Positions 24,733 to 38,945 are shown, counted from the first letter of the stretch. The stretch: DNA of 64,000 nucleotides from Glomus cerebriforme (GCA_003550305.1 QKYT01000031.1:185744-249743); one strand, 5' to 3'. Notes: generated by a model not told the origin, from the letters alone. Program-made: numbers and translations.

Positions 24733-27700
24733 TCACCATAAATCCATTGCTCTTGGTCGATTTCTAGATCTACTAGTATTAGACTTATTACTGTCATTTT
24801 TTGATTGTGGCGAAGAAGTCGTTCGCTTTTCTTTTGATTGTATTAAAGATGGAAATGAATCTTCCCGTTTCTTATGTATTGTTGTTTCTATTTGTCTTTC
24901 TGAACGATTTTCAAATTTCCTATCGTTCACATCTTCTTTCGCTTTATCCACCTTTGTTATTTGATGATGATGAGAATCTTTATTGCGGTGATATTTTCCG
25001 TTTCTATCATGATATTCGCCTTCGTCTTCATGACGTCTCTTCTTTTTACTACTTTTGCGTCTTTCATCATCCCCACTCTCTTCACATGATCGTTTATTAG
25101 CTTTTTTCTTTGAATTATTATCGTAACCTTTAGAGTGTTTCTTTTTCTTTTTCTTTTTTTCCGGTTTATGTTTCTTGGATAAGACATGAGAATGTTTATG
25201 ATGACTGTGTGATTCTGCTGACGATGAACTATCATTTTCACTAGATTTAACTCGTTTAATTGATGGACCAATTATAGATTCATCTTCGAATGACAATGAT
25301 ACCCGAGTTACATGATCTTTTTCCTTTCTTTTAGAATGTATAGTTGAATCAGTTGATTGTGATATCTCCGTTGATTCACTAGTCAGTATTTTTTCCGTAC
25401 GATCCTCTTTCTTTTTAAACATTGGTCGGAATGGCGTGCTAACTACTTCTACAGGTTCCGATGGAATAGGCGGTGATTTTTCCTCTACCAAATTTGTATC
25501 ATTCACAGTTCCAATAACCATATTTGGTGGTTCCTAATAATATAAAGGTTTTACAATGTTTACTTTTTTTTACAACTAAATAGAAACTTAAATTAATATT
25601 AAATTATTATTACCTTATGTTTCGGTGCTGCTTCTTCGTCTTCTGTATCCGATTCACCAAATATAGATTTAAAAAGCTCCATAGCAGGCCTAGTCTTGTG
25701 AATATCAACTTCCTTAACATCACCGGCCTGTTTAAATGTATTTAGAGATACGGCTTTATCCTCTTCAGTATTTATTTGACTCTTAAAATTAGATCCCGTG
25801 GATTCCATAAAAATTTGTGTATCTTGTTTACCAAGAATGCCATTCATAGTTTCTTTGCTTAAAACATCTTTTTGTCCTTTTTGAGTTTTTCCAGGTTGAT
25901 TATCATATTTATAATCAGGATGTGGATTTGCAACATTAAACCGCTTGCATAGAAGACGGCTAGGATAAAAATTTGTCCTAGTTCTTGTGAGAGGTCCAAA
26001 CATATTCATCCTAGCTGCAGTTTCAGCTGATGATTCAGTTGACTCCTGACGAATACTAATGTCATCTTGTATTTGAGAAGTCGACTCTGAAGCAAGTGCA
26101 CTATCTTTTTCAGGATGTTTAAAATCTTCTACAGATTTTGCACTGGTAAAACGAGATGCCATCATCTTTGACATAGGACGAAATATTCTCGCAGATTGTG
26201 CAAATTCATCAAGTTCTTTGAGATATTCCTCGATGGTGCAACCCTAAATTGGATAGAAATTAAAATTGTATTAATTGCCGTAATGAAATTAGCTTCAATT
26301 TAATTTAAATGATTTTTACCTCGGGTTGTTTCAAAGGAACAGCACTCAATTCGGCCTGCACCTCTAAAAAATGTTTGTATCTTGCCTGTTTTTTCTTATC
26401 ATTTTCAAAAGGAATAAATCCTTGCAAAGCTGCTAAAGCAACGTCTTTATCTACTTTCGGGATTTCTATCTCGCTAGGCTGCTTTCTTTTTATTTCACCT
26501 GTAGTATCAATCATATACCCAATCAGATTATCCAATCTATCTTTATCCTTACGGGATACATAATCAAACACAGAACGTGCTGGTGCGTTCAATGGAGTTT
26601 CTCCTAATAATTCACCACGCTTGAAACGAGACATTAGTTTTTTATTAATTAACTAAGATTTGTTTTTAACACGAATGGTATTTTACAACTACAAATATGC
26701 TTACTTGTTCAGCCAAAATAGCTAACGTTGTCTGCTTCTGTTGTTTACCTCTTTGAAATGGAACTTGTGTATCTATCTTTTCTTTTTCTCCAGAAAAATT
26801 AAATTCATGAATAGATACAAATCCTTTTGGAAGGATTGGCGGAGCAAACCTATCAAAGATTATTAATTATTATTTTCTAAATTAACAGAAGTCAAGATAT
26901 TAAAATATTTCCAATTTACCATTTATCAAGTGGAACAGGGCGTGATGCCAAAACAAATCCACGTAAAGATAAACTTCCGTCATGATATACTCTACCATTT
27001 GATGACTAGTATAATTGGACAGACAACAAACTAAGATTAATAAATTTAAAATGATTCCCGTTAATGATATAAATATGTCACCTTTTTTTCTTGGAATGTT
27101 TTAGGAGGTAAATATTTGGATAACTTTTTTCCTCCCATAATTATTGTATCCTCATCATCATCAATCAGTGATGAATGAAAATTTGCTTTCGAAGTTTCAC
27201 TATATAAAATGTCGTCGTCATCATCCGACATACCAAAACCAATAGTTCCTATTTCCATTTTTTTAAAAAAAAATTTGTTGTTATGTTAGTTTAACAATCA
27301 TGCTACGAGATAAATATCTAAATTACAATACCTTCACCTCTTCTGGATAACGAATCTTGAAACTTATTGTGTTGAAGATAACTGTCACCTAAATGAGGTT
27401 AATATGACTGTAGTACAATATATTGTATCAAATTAGCTACACTATTAAATACAATTAATTACCTTTAATGTTGCTTGATTGAGGGATGAATTCAGTAGCA
27501 TTCTTGAAAGGATCAAAGTCAAGACCGTAAGAGTTACTTTTTTGGTCAAATTTTATCATTTCAGTATCTTTAGGAGCGAATAAGACGCTTTTATCAGATT
27601 CAAAAAGTTCTATAGTTAAACAAGTGTGAAAGGTTTGGTAAATTTTAGCTTATTGAGTAAGTTAATAAAATATTAAATTAATTTACCTGTATCCTCATTT

Positions 27701-28636
27701 CGAAACTTTGAAACACGAGGTCCTATGCCCTGACCTTCCCGCCAACCCATTGCTTTTAATAATCGAACACCTATTTAAAAATAAAATGAAATATAACCAT
27801 TTATGTATAGATAGATCATAAACTCAACAAATAAAGAATTATATGTCATACCTACAGGATCCTTATTAGGTAATACCAAATCATCAATAAATTTGTCTGG
27901 TAGCGCACCCAACACACTTAAAGTACAGCAAAAAATTATAATTAACACGAAATATTATAAAGTATTAATTGTTAACAATTTAAATACCTGCCGCTTTCTT
28001 CCATAGAACTAGCTAGCATACGTTTCTTTTCTAATTCGCGTTCAGTAGACCCAAAGGAATCGAATTCATCAGTGGCAACAAGTTTATGGTCTTGTAACTC
28101 CTAAACATAAATCCAAATATTCGTTGGTCAATAGTCATTAGCGAAGATAACATATAATCGATAAATGTTATAATATATACCTCTAAGTCTTCTTCATCCA
28201 TAAAATCTTCTGGTTTAAAATCCTTACGGTCTATTCTGTTCTTTCGTGATGAAACAAATGTTGAGGGCGCCCATCCTATCAAACAACGCATAAATTAATA
28301 ATTACGTAAAAACAAATAATTGGACTAGAAACCTCGCAGTATACCTTCTTTAGATCCGACCGTGTTAAAGTAACCTGCAGACCACCCGCCTTTGAAAGCA
28401 CCGTGAAAACGTCTCAAGCCTTTTTCATCGCGAACCTTAGAAGAAAGAAAATGTCAGTAAAAGCTTTTATACATAAAACAGAATAAAAGAATACTCACTT
28501 CTTGTTTCCAAACAGGCTGAAATTTTCCCTTATCTAATTCATCCGCACCTGGAAGCTCTGTTCCGTATACAACAAAAGTTTCATCGTCGTCGTCATTCTC
28601 CTCTAAAGACTTCGATTTCTTTTTACTAAAAGACAT
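24733..28636 (-). CDS. GPATCH1: GPATCH1-like G-patch protein
   Basis: Fourteen exons: 28499-28636, 28345-28435, 28181-28275, 27988-28100, 27852-27916, 27687-27770, 27463-27609, 27332-27388, 27082-27248, 26920-27005, 26705-26849, 26320-26652, 25614-26243, 24733-25533, for 983 aa. The N-terminus holds the DUF1604 region ([37 protein letters not shown]). The G-patch follows at [19 protein letters not shown]. Later landmarks are [12 protein letters not shown] and FFDPLTR-like [13 protein letters not shown]. The last 200 residues are Lys/His/Ser-rich. G-patch proteins activate DEAH helicases; GPATCH1 is spliceosome-associated. The gene ends TTA TGG TGA, so TGG (Trp) sits directly before a working TGA stop. 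Confidence 0.95.
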
Positions 28637-30854
28637 AGCTTGTAAGTTTAGATCTCAGTGATCTTTTTTAGTGGGGATACTGATCGTGATTTATATGAGG
28701 TAAATTTGCATGTGAACCACGTGATTTAGATTTCATGAATAATGACGTCATTACTTTATTACTTTTTTAGTTTATAGTTTAATTTATCAAGGATATTACA
28801 ACATAAATTTCATTATTTAACCCATTTAAAATATATGGAACATCATTTGCAATACACATTTTAAATATGGATTGTAATGCAAGCATTGCTAAGTAAACCT
28901 ATTATTTCCTGCATGATCTCTCAAGCAACACCCGGAGAAGGTATTACTCGTAACTCGTAAGTCATGATGAAAATAAGAAGAATACCAGCTGCAAGTCTTA
29001 AACATAGCCTCATTTTGGATGATGACATGAACTCCCCTTTCACTACTAGATGTTAATGAAGAAAATTAATATTTTTAATTTAAAACTCCTATTATTGTAT
29101 TAACTTATACCCACCATGTGGAATACTTAAGTGTCAAATTGATAGTGTGTTCAACTAAGCATTTTTTTGACACTAATCTTTCAATTTACCAATCTAATAC
29201 AGTACTTCAAAAGGAGAGATAATGATAGCATTAGGATTGTGAGTAAAGAATGCAATTGTCTTCCTATGAATTTCATTTTGACAAATGCATAATTTTTCTT
29301 TGCATTTGAAAATTAGAATTATTTATTCTTATTGACTTCTAAATTTCGATTTTTTTATTTAAAATAAAATGAATAAAATGCATGCCACTTTCTTAAAGTT
29401 ATATCTGTACTATCTACTCATTAATCTTTTTAAGTAAAATAAACTTTTAAAATTTTTTTTTACAATCTTGTGTTTTAAAGTTCATATGATAAGTCGATCT
29501 TTTTTTGAGTTAAGATTAGAATGAACGATCGGGTCAATATCATGTTCGCCAATTTTACATATACCTTTTGTGGAGAGTACCATGTGAATGTGATGTCCTA
29601 ATCCCAGGATCAAAAGAGATTGCATGGATAGAGCCATCCACTCAGGTCTGCTATTGTGTCTCATGGACCATACAAGTTACCACTCATTTGTTTGATAAGC
29701 TTGAGAGACATTGTATGCTTCTTTTCAAAATAAAGATTCCACAAAAGTGTTTAATATTGTAATGGAATTGTGGTGGTGTGAAATGTACATTGAAGGTAAG
29801 TGATGTAAAAACATTCCATATTGAAGATGAAAAACTTTGAGCACAGATAGTAATAATGTCATAGATCTTTGTAAGTTCGAAATGATATAGAACGAACAGA
29901 TTCACTTTGTGCACATTGTATTAACCTTGTTTCTAGCAGTTAATGCTTCATCAATTACATTTGTAGGGACAACATCTAATGTTCCGATTAGGAACATTAC
30001 TAAACGAAGTTCTTAGGAATTTTTTTTTCACCCTCAGATAGCTGATAAGTTCCTTATCTTTTACTTTGTCAATATTTATACCAGCTTGGATGTCAAATAA
30101 AAGAAGTTTTTGTTGATGATTCAATCTTTTCCATGATGTCATCTTCTATATCACCTTTTGTTCCATTTTACTACAGAATTATAAGCCAACCTTGCCAATC
30201 ACATCCAACGGTTCATTACCTGTTTCTGAGAATGGTTGGGTTACATCTTGACGAGTGTGCGAATGAGAATTCCTTTTGAACGTTGTTGTTTGGTGCGTGC
30301 CGTTGTTGCACTGGCTTTCCTCTTGTTTATTTCGCCTGTTTTTAACGTTGGTGTAGGGCAGCTTTTTTCCTTGCATTCGCCAGATGAAGACAGTAGTGAT
30401 TGCAAAGACATTCTGAGAAAGTCAGAGTAAGAGAACCAAAGCTTTGTAGTATGGAGGGAGAGCATGTATTAGATGAGGTCGAAGACTCGAAAGCAAAAGA
30501 GCCAATCACTTGAATTAATACAATTTCCGAGATCATTCCGCGAATTGTCCAGGTTGTTGTTTTTGCCATTTAAGGAGATTCGAACGTAGTCTTAGTGATG
30601 TTATCAGCATTTTGGGAAGACAACTCAGGAAAAACGGAAGATATGTGAGTACCAGCGGATGACGTTTCAACAGTAATTTCCTTGCTCTAACAACGACACG
30701 AGATATCTAACGAAATACAAGTTTTGGTGTGAAAAATATATACAATCTGATTGATAAGCAAACAAAAATACTAAATCGGTATGGTTGATTTCATGCTTAC
30801 CCGCAGATCAAACTTGACGAACATCGTTCTGTTTGCTTTGTCGTTTATATAGTC
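28637..30854. other. 2.2 kb gap, no recognisable gene
   Basis: This lies between the divergent GPATCH1 and VPS9 starts. Several 60-76 codon frames exist on both strands (for example 29951-30142 and 30342-30569 on minus), but none continues through plausible splice sites or resembles a family I know. The stretch 30180-30700 is less AT-rich than the rest and could be a decayed gene. I can support nothing more. Confidence 0.5.
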
Positions 30855-33800
30855 ATGGACGAAAAAGAAAACACGGTTTCAAGTTTAGACGAAAAAGCAA
30901 CGTCGTCTTCTTTGACAGAGGCTGCTAAAACTATTTCTGGTACTAATACCATCAACTTACCTCAAATTGCCTATCTTCGTTTGAAACCCGCTAAGAGTAC
31001 AGATTCTCTTACACACCATCCATTGTTAAACAATGACGATGAAGAAAGTGATGTGATTTCAACCTGGTCCAGTCAACGAAGTAGACGATCGTCTTCGACT
31101 TCTTCATCCTCCTCTTTGCAGCCTAGAGTTTCTACACATCCCGTACCAGGTGGCTCAGTAGGCGGTTTGTTGCTTGCGAAACTTCGTGAAATGAATGCGG
31201 GCTTATCGGACATTGTGCACATGTTGATTGCAAAAAAGGTTGGAGACTGCATGTCTTTTGGCTTTTGGTGGAACGTCTTCACCTAGTGTGGTATCAAAAG
31301 TTCAAGTTTTACAGTGTCTCCCAAAATCAATTTTTTGGTTGACACATTATTGTAAATTTTATTCTGGATGGACACTTTCTTGTGCTGCTATCAGGCGACA
31401 CTTTTACTTCCTGCGTCTCAGGTTATGCCTTTCGAAAATGTGGACCGGGCTTACCTAGAAGATCATGTTGTTTTTTCTCAATCAACAGAAGGCGGGACCA
31501 ATGTGATAACTTTAAATGGAGTTAGAGGTTTTATACAACAGTGAGTTTATCCTTTTTAATAATTTATCTATTTTAAATAAATATTCAAAAATAATTTTTA
31601 TATTAAGGGATGTTTTCAAAGCTGTTGGCTTGTCGACAGAACAAGTTGACATTGAGAATCCGAAGAGTCGCAAGTTAGTTTAGTACATTGTTTTTTTCAT
31701 TGACTTCTAAGGAAAAATTATCTTGACCTAAACTATGTCATTCACGAAATATTTTATTTTATGTTAATATTTTAGATCTATATTTGACGCTTTTTCTAAA
31801 CCTATTGATTTCTCTTATGACTATCCCTCAATTAAAATTATACATAATAATTCCGACATTCTTTTACATGGTATGCCCATTCAAACCATAGTGATAGAAT
31901 CACCTGTGAGAACAAAAGAAATTGCAGAACGCATTGCGACGCGTACAGAAATAGAGAAAAAGGTCGAAGGATCTTTACCAGAGTCATTGCTAAACGAAAT
32001 TCACAAGTATGAATTTTTCATAATTTTATCAATTCAAAATTGACTTTTATTCTATAATATTTTATTTTTAATGCAAACTAACATTGCATACTTTCGCAGT
32101 TTTACTAGAGATTTCATGAAAAAACTTCCAAATAATGAAGATTCTTCAATTGATCAAATCCAAGGATTATTTGATCGTGTGCGTTATGAAATTGAATATC
32201 AAATCGAATCTAATGGAGATCTTACTGAAGCCAATGAAGATAATATAAATGAAATAATGAATATTGTTGAAAAATATGTTTGTACGGCACTTTATGATAA
32301 GTTTGTATTATTGATATTATTTGCTATTAAATTATTTAAAATCGTACCATTTATTAATTCTCAATTTTTATTAAATAATTAACCGATAAAAGTATATTCA
32401 GTCCAAAATGGTCAAGTGATAATGCTGCCGATGAGGCACTTTGTTCAAAGATAGCTTCTTTGAATCTTTTAGAATTAGGACTATCAAATCTCGGGGTAGA
32501 TATCAAACCTCAACAACAAGAACATATCGACCTTGCAATACAAGCAGCAGGTGCAGAATTACAAAATTTAGAACAAAAAAAGGCACCACACGAGAAACTC
32601 GATAGTCTCATCCAATGTCACAGAATTGTAGTTGGTACGTCTTATCTATATAGATTTTTTTTTTTCAAAAAACAGTATGAAATATATATATTAAATTATT
32701 TCCACAAACTTCGTATACATAGAGGCACTTGAAAAAAAAACGCGACATTCTCCTCCAAATTCTGGTCATACTGACAATACGACAACAGGAAATTCACACA
32801 TAACATCTCCTCCCGCTGACGTATCACCTGCATCTATTCCCTTACCTCCTTCACCTACTTCTCCTAAATCACCTAATATTCCTATCACTTCGATTTCACC
32901 AAAATTACCTATGTCACCAACTTTTCCTACTTCTCCAACAGACGGTTACGGTGATCCTAATGCAGACGCGATACTCCCACTGTTAATTTTTATAGTGGTC
33001 AAATCAAATCCAAAAAAATTGGTTTCAAATTTAAGGTTAATGTTGAATTAACGTTGTGTCTACCTGAAGACCAATAATTTGATAGTTTGTTTGTTATTTA
33101 CTATAGATTTATGTCGAGATATCGTATACGAAATTTGTTGTGTGGAGAATCATCTTATTGTCTTACTAATATTGTAAGTTATGTGACTGTTCATTTTTAC
33201 ACGTTTTATCATTTTATTAAATTCTTTGATTATAGATGGCAGTGGTACAATTTTTAGAAAACACTGAATATTTAACATTAGGACTGTCAGATAAAGTTTT
33301 AAGGTTCGGTAATTTGATGATCATCAGTTGAAACAGCATATTTTGTTTTCTTGTGTAAAACTTATTTTCATTTATTTATCTAGTGAATCCATAAATCAAA
33401 ATCCTAGTTTAGAGCAAAGAACTCGTAAAGTGGGACAAGATATTGTTGTTGCTGCTGATAATAGTATAAAAGTTATTACAGGGGTTATGGATAAAATGTT
33501 TGGAAGACTAATCGGTTACAATGAAAATACTTTTACTGGAACAAATTCAGTGGAAAATTCTACTTTATTAAACACCGACACAGATCAGTCAGAACAAGAT
33601 TTTACAACGAATAATAATGTGAATGAAATGAACCCCGGTTTATTGGAAGTAGGAGCGGTGAAAGAACTAGCAGAAATAAACAAAACAAAAAATAACATCA
33701 CACACACTGAAGAAACCTCATCAGCGAATGTTAATGAAGAAACAAAATCATTGTAACTATCATTTATATGTTATACAATGAAGTAATTATAGTTGTAATA

Positions 33801-34230
33801 GCTAACAATTGATAAATTTTTTGCAGTACAGGCCGATTACTTCCTTTTAATGTATTGCCACGTTTTAGTAATGATCGTAATCATATAAAAGAGGTATTTT
33901 TTTATTTATTTATTTAATTCTTTTTTTTTTATTTTTGTTATTAAAATCCTTACTTTCGCGGATTAGGAGGAAAATAAAGGACAAAATGTCAATAAATCGG
34001 TAAATAAGATTTCCCCTCCTATTCAAAAATTCTTGGATTGTCCAATTGATGAATTTCGTGTTAATGATGTACCAGGTTATTCATGATTTATTTTTTTAAT
34101 GATCTGTTCAAATAAAATTTTTTTTTACAAATAATTAAGTTATATTCATATTTTTTTTTAATTAGAACTTTTAGCGGAATATAAAAGATTGGCAAATGCA
34201 ATTCGTGATCTCGGACTTTTCTCTTCCTAG
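30855..34230 (+). CDS. VPS9-domain protein, Rab5-type GEF
   Basis: Thirteen exons: 30855-31238, 31422-31540, 31608-31673, 31776-32006, 32100-32300, 32393-32634, 32723-33035, 33107-33173, 33236-33303, 33384-33752, 33827-33893, 33967-34075, 34166-34230, for 766 aa. VPS9 domains load GTP on Rab5/Vps21-family GTPases on endosomes. The helical part has ALYDN then FSPKWS and LCSKIASLNLLELGL. A Pro/Ser linker (about 20 prolines) interrupts before the catalytic core, NADAILPLLIFIVVKSNPKK, then RNLLCGESSYCLTNI and MAVVQFLENTEYL, which is the VPS9 signature. The C-terminus ends LLAEYKRLANAIRDLGLF. No CUE or SH2 domain is visible. Intron 1 (183 nt) is unusually long for this window. Confidence 0.88.
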
Positions 34231-34449
34231 ATGTGATTTTATTTTTATTTTTTTTTTGTTTATTTATTATCATACAATATCAGATATATGAATTTTAGGG
34301 CTTGTGAATTTATAGTAATACTGTAATATCATTTTAATTTTTAGAAATAGTTTCTAAATGTCAGCTTGAATACAGCTCATTAGACAAATTAACATTCTAA
34401 TCTAAATATTTAGTTTAAATTATATAATTAAATTAAATAAAATAATTTG

Positions 34450-36359
34450 TTAATGGGTTGCAAATTCCTTGTTGAATTCCCTAATATAAAACAAATAAAA
34501 TAATTATTTCAAGATAATAGTAAAAAAAAAAAATATTAAACTACAACCAACCTTGCGATTACAAGTCTTCGAATTTCACTAGTCCCTGCACCAATTTCAT
34601 AAAGTTTGGCGTCTCTTAGAAGTCTTCCAGTATCATAATCATTTATGTATCCATTACCTCCAAGACACTGAATTGCATCTAAGGCAACTTCAGTGGCACG
34701 TTCGGCAGAATATAGTATAGCTGCAGCACAATCCTTATATTTAAAAATATTTATCTTAAATGTGAATTATTTAAATAAAAATAAACTTTTATGAATGCCA
34801 AATACCCTATTAGAAATATGTCCATTATCACATGCTCTTGCTACGGAGTAAACATATGATCTAGAAGCGCTAAGTTTAGTATATATGTCAGCTAATTTCG
34901 CTTGAATTAACTGGAAATGGCCAATTGGTTGGCCGAATTGATGTCGAGAATGTACATAAGGGAGAACGATATCAAGTGCTGTTTGCATTAAGCTAAAATA
35001 AAATAAAGATTAACTAAATGACTAATGATAAAACTTCAAATTAGTAAACATTGACTCACCCTAATGGACCACCTGAGAGAACAATTCTTTCAACATCCAA
35101 TCCACTCATAAGTACATACACTCCTTTATTTTCTTCTCCCAAAATATTTTCAACTAAAATAGAAGAAACATTAAATAACGCAGTTATATAAGCAATTATT
35201 TTTTAAATGATTACCAGGAACTTCACAATTTTCGAAAATAAGTTCACAAGTGTTGGATCCGCGCATCCCAAGTTTATCAAGTTTCTGCCCTGTTGAAAAA
35301 CCTTGAAACCCCTTAAAAAATTTTTAATTCATAAATAACTTTGGTTATTTAAAATGATAATTAAATAAGGAATTATTATACTTTTTCAATTAAAAATGCC
35401 GTAATACCGCGAGCATCTGCTTTAGGAGTTGTCTTGGCGTATATAACAAAAACATCTGCATCAGGTCCGTTAGTAATCCACATTTTATTCCCATTCAAAA
35501 CATAACTATCGCCTCTCTTCTCAGCACGAAGACGCATTGAAACCACATCCGAACCGGATTCTGGTTCTGACATAGCAAGCGCACCAACATGATCACCAGA
35601 AATAAGCTAATTCAATAATTAAACAGTGAAAATTAGATTGATTTGAAAAATTCAAATATAATCACGAGTCGTGCATTTTACCTTTGGTAAATATTTTGAT
35701 TTTTGTTTCTCATTACCATTTCGAACTATTTGGTTAATACATAAATTTGAATGAGCTCCATAAGAAAGAGCAACTGAACCTGAATTTCGTGATATCTCCT
35801 CCATTACAATTGTATGTTCGAGATATCCTTTATTTAATCCTCCATATCTTTCAGGTGCGGTTATACCAAGTAAACCCATATCACCAAATTTTTTCCACAT
35901 ATCCTAATAGAAAACGTATTTAAATTTTAAAGCCTAAGTGTTAAAAATAACTTATATTCAGTAAAAAAATAAAAATAAAAATAAAAATAAAAAATAAGGA
36001 TAAACCTTACCATTGGAAAAGAATTCTGCCTATCAATTTCAGCCGCCCTATTTTTAAGTTCTTTCTGACAAAATTGGTGAATGGCTTCACGAAGCTACAC
36101 AATAAAACAGAATTTTAGTCAAATTAGGAATATTAAGAGATAACTTTCACCAAAAAAAACCTCATTCTGTTCCTCGGTTAAGCCGGCCACGTGTGTATTA
36201 TATGTAGAGACATAAGTGCGACCCGCTTTCTGCTAAGAGATAAAAAAACAATTTAAGATATATTTGGAGTTTTTCTGAAATGCTTTAAATATTTACCACA
36301 GGTAAAGAAAACGTGTAGCTTTGCAAATTTTTGAAAATTTTCGTGCTAGAACGAAACAT
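34450..36359 (-). CDS. IVD: Isovaleryl-CoA dehydrogenase
   Basis: Ten exons: 36297-36359, 36161-36229, 36011-36094, 35682-35903, 35382-35606, 35215-35311, 35060-35153, 34806-34992, 34552-34733, 34450-34480, for 417 aa. It is a mitochondrial FAD enzyme of leucine breakdown, oxidising isovaleryl-CoA to 3-methylcrotonyl-CoA and passing electrons to ETF. The N-terminus is a basic presequence ([15 protein letters not shown]). ACAD signatures are present: [28 protein letters not shown], and [20 protein letters not shown]. The base is the Glu in [13 protein letters not shown], the IVD-type position, while the C-terminal site reads [10 protein letters not shown] rather than the YEGT of medium-chain enzymes. 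This separates IVD from other ACADs. Confidence 0.95.
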
Positions 36360-36492
36360 AGTGATTTAAGATTTACTGTATGCTACTATGCTACTCTACG
36401 ATTTCTATAATTTTAATCTAGTGCAACGTTCCACGATAAAATCAAATATAACACTTTTTTTTTCTCTATCATTTCATATTTCATTTCGAAAA
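36360..36492. promoter_or_regulatory. Shared divergent promoter, IVD / ATP17
   Basis: Only 133 bp lie between two outward start codons, both for mitochondrial proteins. This is the tightest divergent pair in the window and suggests co-expression. No motif is assigned. Confidence 0.5.
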
Positions 36493-36847
36493 ATGAGTTC
36501 AATTAAATCTCTTCTTCCACCAAAGATTTCAGTTAGTGGAGTAACTGGAGCCTCAGGCTCAACAGCAGCACTTAGTGATCTTTATTCAAAGTTACCCAAA
36601 GGACCAGCTCCAAAAGTTCAACCACAGGGATTTTTAGGACGATATTATGCGAGATATATTGCTACTAGTTCACCTGCTCCTATTCTACATGTTAGTCTTG
36701 CAATTGGCTTGATTGGCTATACCGTTAATTATCATTTTCATTTAAGTAAGTTATAAGAAACCTTTTTTGTTTCAAATAATTAATTCAAATAATAATACAT
36801 ATGTCTAATTTATTATAGAATATCACAAGAAAAGAGAACACCACTAA
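36493..36847 (+). CDS. ATP17: Mitochondrial ATP synthase subunit f
   Basis: Two exons: 36493-36745 and 36819-36847, for 93 aa. Subunit f is a single-pass membrane protein of the Fo sector. Evidence is the conserved GFLGRYYARYI block, one transmembrane segment (about HVSLAIGLIGYTVNYHFHL), and the end KYHKKREHH, which is highly typical of fungal and animal f subunits. The basic, Ser/Gly-rich N-terminus (about 35 residues) is probably a cleavable presequence, as in fungal Atp17. Confidence 0.93.
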
Positions 36848-38220
36848 TTAATTTTCAATAAAAGAAAATGGACATTACTTCAAGTAAAGTATATTTGTTT
36901 TAATAAATGTAATTAGTCATTATTTATTATTTGATAAAATATTAACTTTAAGCAGTACATATTTTATTTTATTTCTGTGCATTATCTAAATTGATTTAAA
37001 TTTAATAATATATGTGGCTATTATTAAAAAATTCAACATATTTAAATATTTAATTCTTTATTAGCGAGTTTACTTGCTTCTAATATAGTATATATCATCA
37101 AATTTCTAAGCTCCTCTTAATAAACAATTGATATGTCAAAGATTTGGTAAAAATTTGTTGTCAATTTATACTTTTATGTACAGTATATTATGAGTATAAC
37201 ACTAGATATTATAATATTACTATAGCCGCTGAAATGAATTCTGCTGAAACTTATAGTATATCTTAATTGCTTAGTGTGCAGATAAATACATAGAAAGGAT
37301 GGTTTACGATTTACGATTACGATTTCAAATCTAACTGTATTTATAAATGTATTACTGAGCATCATACACGCATTTTTTCAGGGCCGGAATTATAATAACG
37401 TTAGTAAGTTACTAAAAAAAAGTAATAAAACCCTATCAAAATTCTATCAGTAAAGGGGGCCGTCTACCAGACTTCGGGATCCCAGTATCCTTTTACTCCA
37501 CGTGACTTTTTGGCCGGCATTACGGCATTAAGAAATTATTCATATGATGAATAATGTGTGACAAATAGTAATAAAAATGAGATACAATATGACAAATATT
37601 TTACTATATTCACGTGAGAGGTGAAAATTTTAGGGTGATTTCTCAAAAAATAACTAATGATAATTGGCTAAAAAAAATATATGCTAGTGAAGTAAAATTT
37701 CTTAACTGTTAAAAATATCAATAAATCAATAAAAAAAAATGTAAGTTCTATAAACAAAAAAAAAAAATTAATAAAAACTAATTGTTTTTATTTAAATTTA
37801 AATTTTTTTTTGATCATATTTACATATTAAAATTCGTAATAATTTCAAGCCTATACAATCCTAATATAACCCACATACTAAATATTAGCATTACCAATAT
37901 ATAATTCAACATTTTTTCATTTGACTCTTCTAAATGCTTGGTATATTGGAGAAGTTATTGAAACTAAGACTTCTACCTTAACAGAAAGAGCCATACTATT
38001 GTTAGAAAATGAAAATCACATGAGTTGTAGATCATGTAATATCACATATTTAGTCACAAAAATCATAATAGTCATAATAGTTAGATTAGTTTAATTAGTT
38101 ATAATTATTAGATTTGTTAGATTAGTTAAATTTATTTTATTAGTTATATTAATTATATTTATTATATTTGTTATATTTATTATGTTTATTATATTTATTT
38201 TATTATTATTTGTGTAATGA
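36848..38220. other. Repeat-rich gap, left part
   Basis: No gene is supported. Near 37380-37640 there is a stretch with GGCCGGCATTACGG and TGACAAATA-type motifs that recur at 43.2 and 44.05 kb, so it may be another diverged copy of that dispersed repeat. From 38090 to 38220 the sequence is low-complexity TTATATTTATTA repeats. Confidence 0.5.
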
Positions 38221-38945
38221 AGTATTCTTATAAAAAAGAGGGATTTTGGATGTAAGTTAGAACTTTAGTCTATTACTGTGAATAAGGATAATAACTCAAG
38301 CAAGTCATTTAGAGTTATCTCTGCAAACAAAGGAATTAATTTTAAAATCTAATCAATATATCCACAAATTTTTCTTAATAAAAACTATATTTTATTATCA
38401 TAAAACTATCTTGAAAGTATTCTTAATTTTGGCCTTCAGAATTATAAAAGTTAATCATAAAGCTGGGATAAACTTTGTTAACTTGGATCACGTATAAAGT
38501 TTTAGTTTTTTGCATTTGCCAAGATAACACTATTAAAAAGTAGTAGTTCAAATATACTATATTTTTGAATTCTTAGGAACGGAATAAAGTAACCAATCTA
38601 GAAATATTATCTTGACCATAATCTTAAGAATTAATATGACTCAATATTAGGCCTTACTTGATTAAAGAAGCTATAACTATTGCAGAAGCTCAGTTATAGA
38701 AGGAAGAAGTTGTTAATATAAAGATTTACTGCACTGATTTACTGTGCCATACTATGCCACTCTATGATTGTGATTTCCATGATCATGATTATCTTAGTGA
38801 TAATAATGATATTAGTAATAATTAAGATTTTTAAAATAATTAATATATTTATTTTCTTTATTATTTTTATTATATTTATTATATTTAATATATTAGTTAT
38901 ATTTATTATAGTTATTATCTTTTTATTATATTTTATTTTTGTATA
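38090..38945. repeat. Two TTATATTTATTA low-complexity blocks
   Basis: Blocks at about 38090-38218 and 38780-38945 consist of imperfect 9-12 bp repeats of TTATATTTATTA. They give artefactual Ile-rich frames on the plus strand. A few undetermined bases follow the second block. Confidence 0.6.

Noticed and set aside
24801..25271. Plus- and minus-strand frames inside the last GPATCH1 exon
   Set aside because: They are shadows of the Lys/His/Ser-rich C-terminus, a composition that keeps other frames open.
37440..37520. Possible tRNA-like segment with GGGGGCCGTCTACCAG
   Set aside because: I could not form a cloverleaf with a T-arm GTTC-A-N-C loop in either strand.
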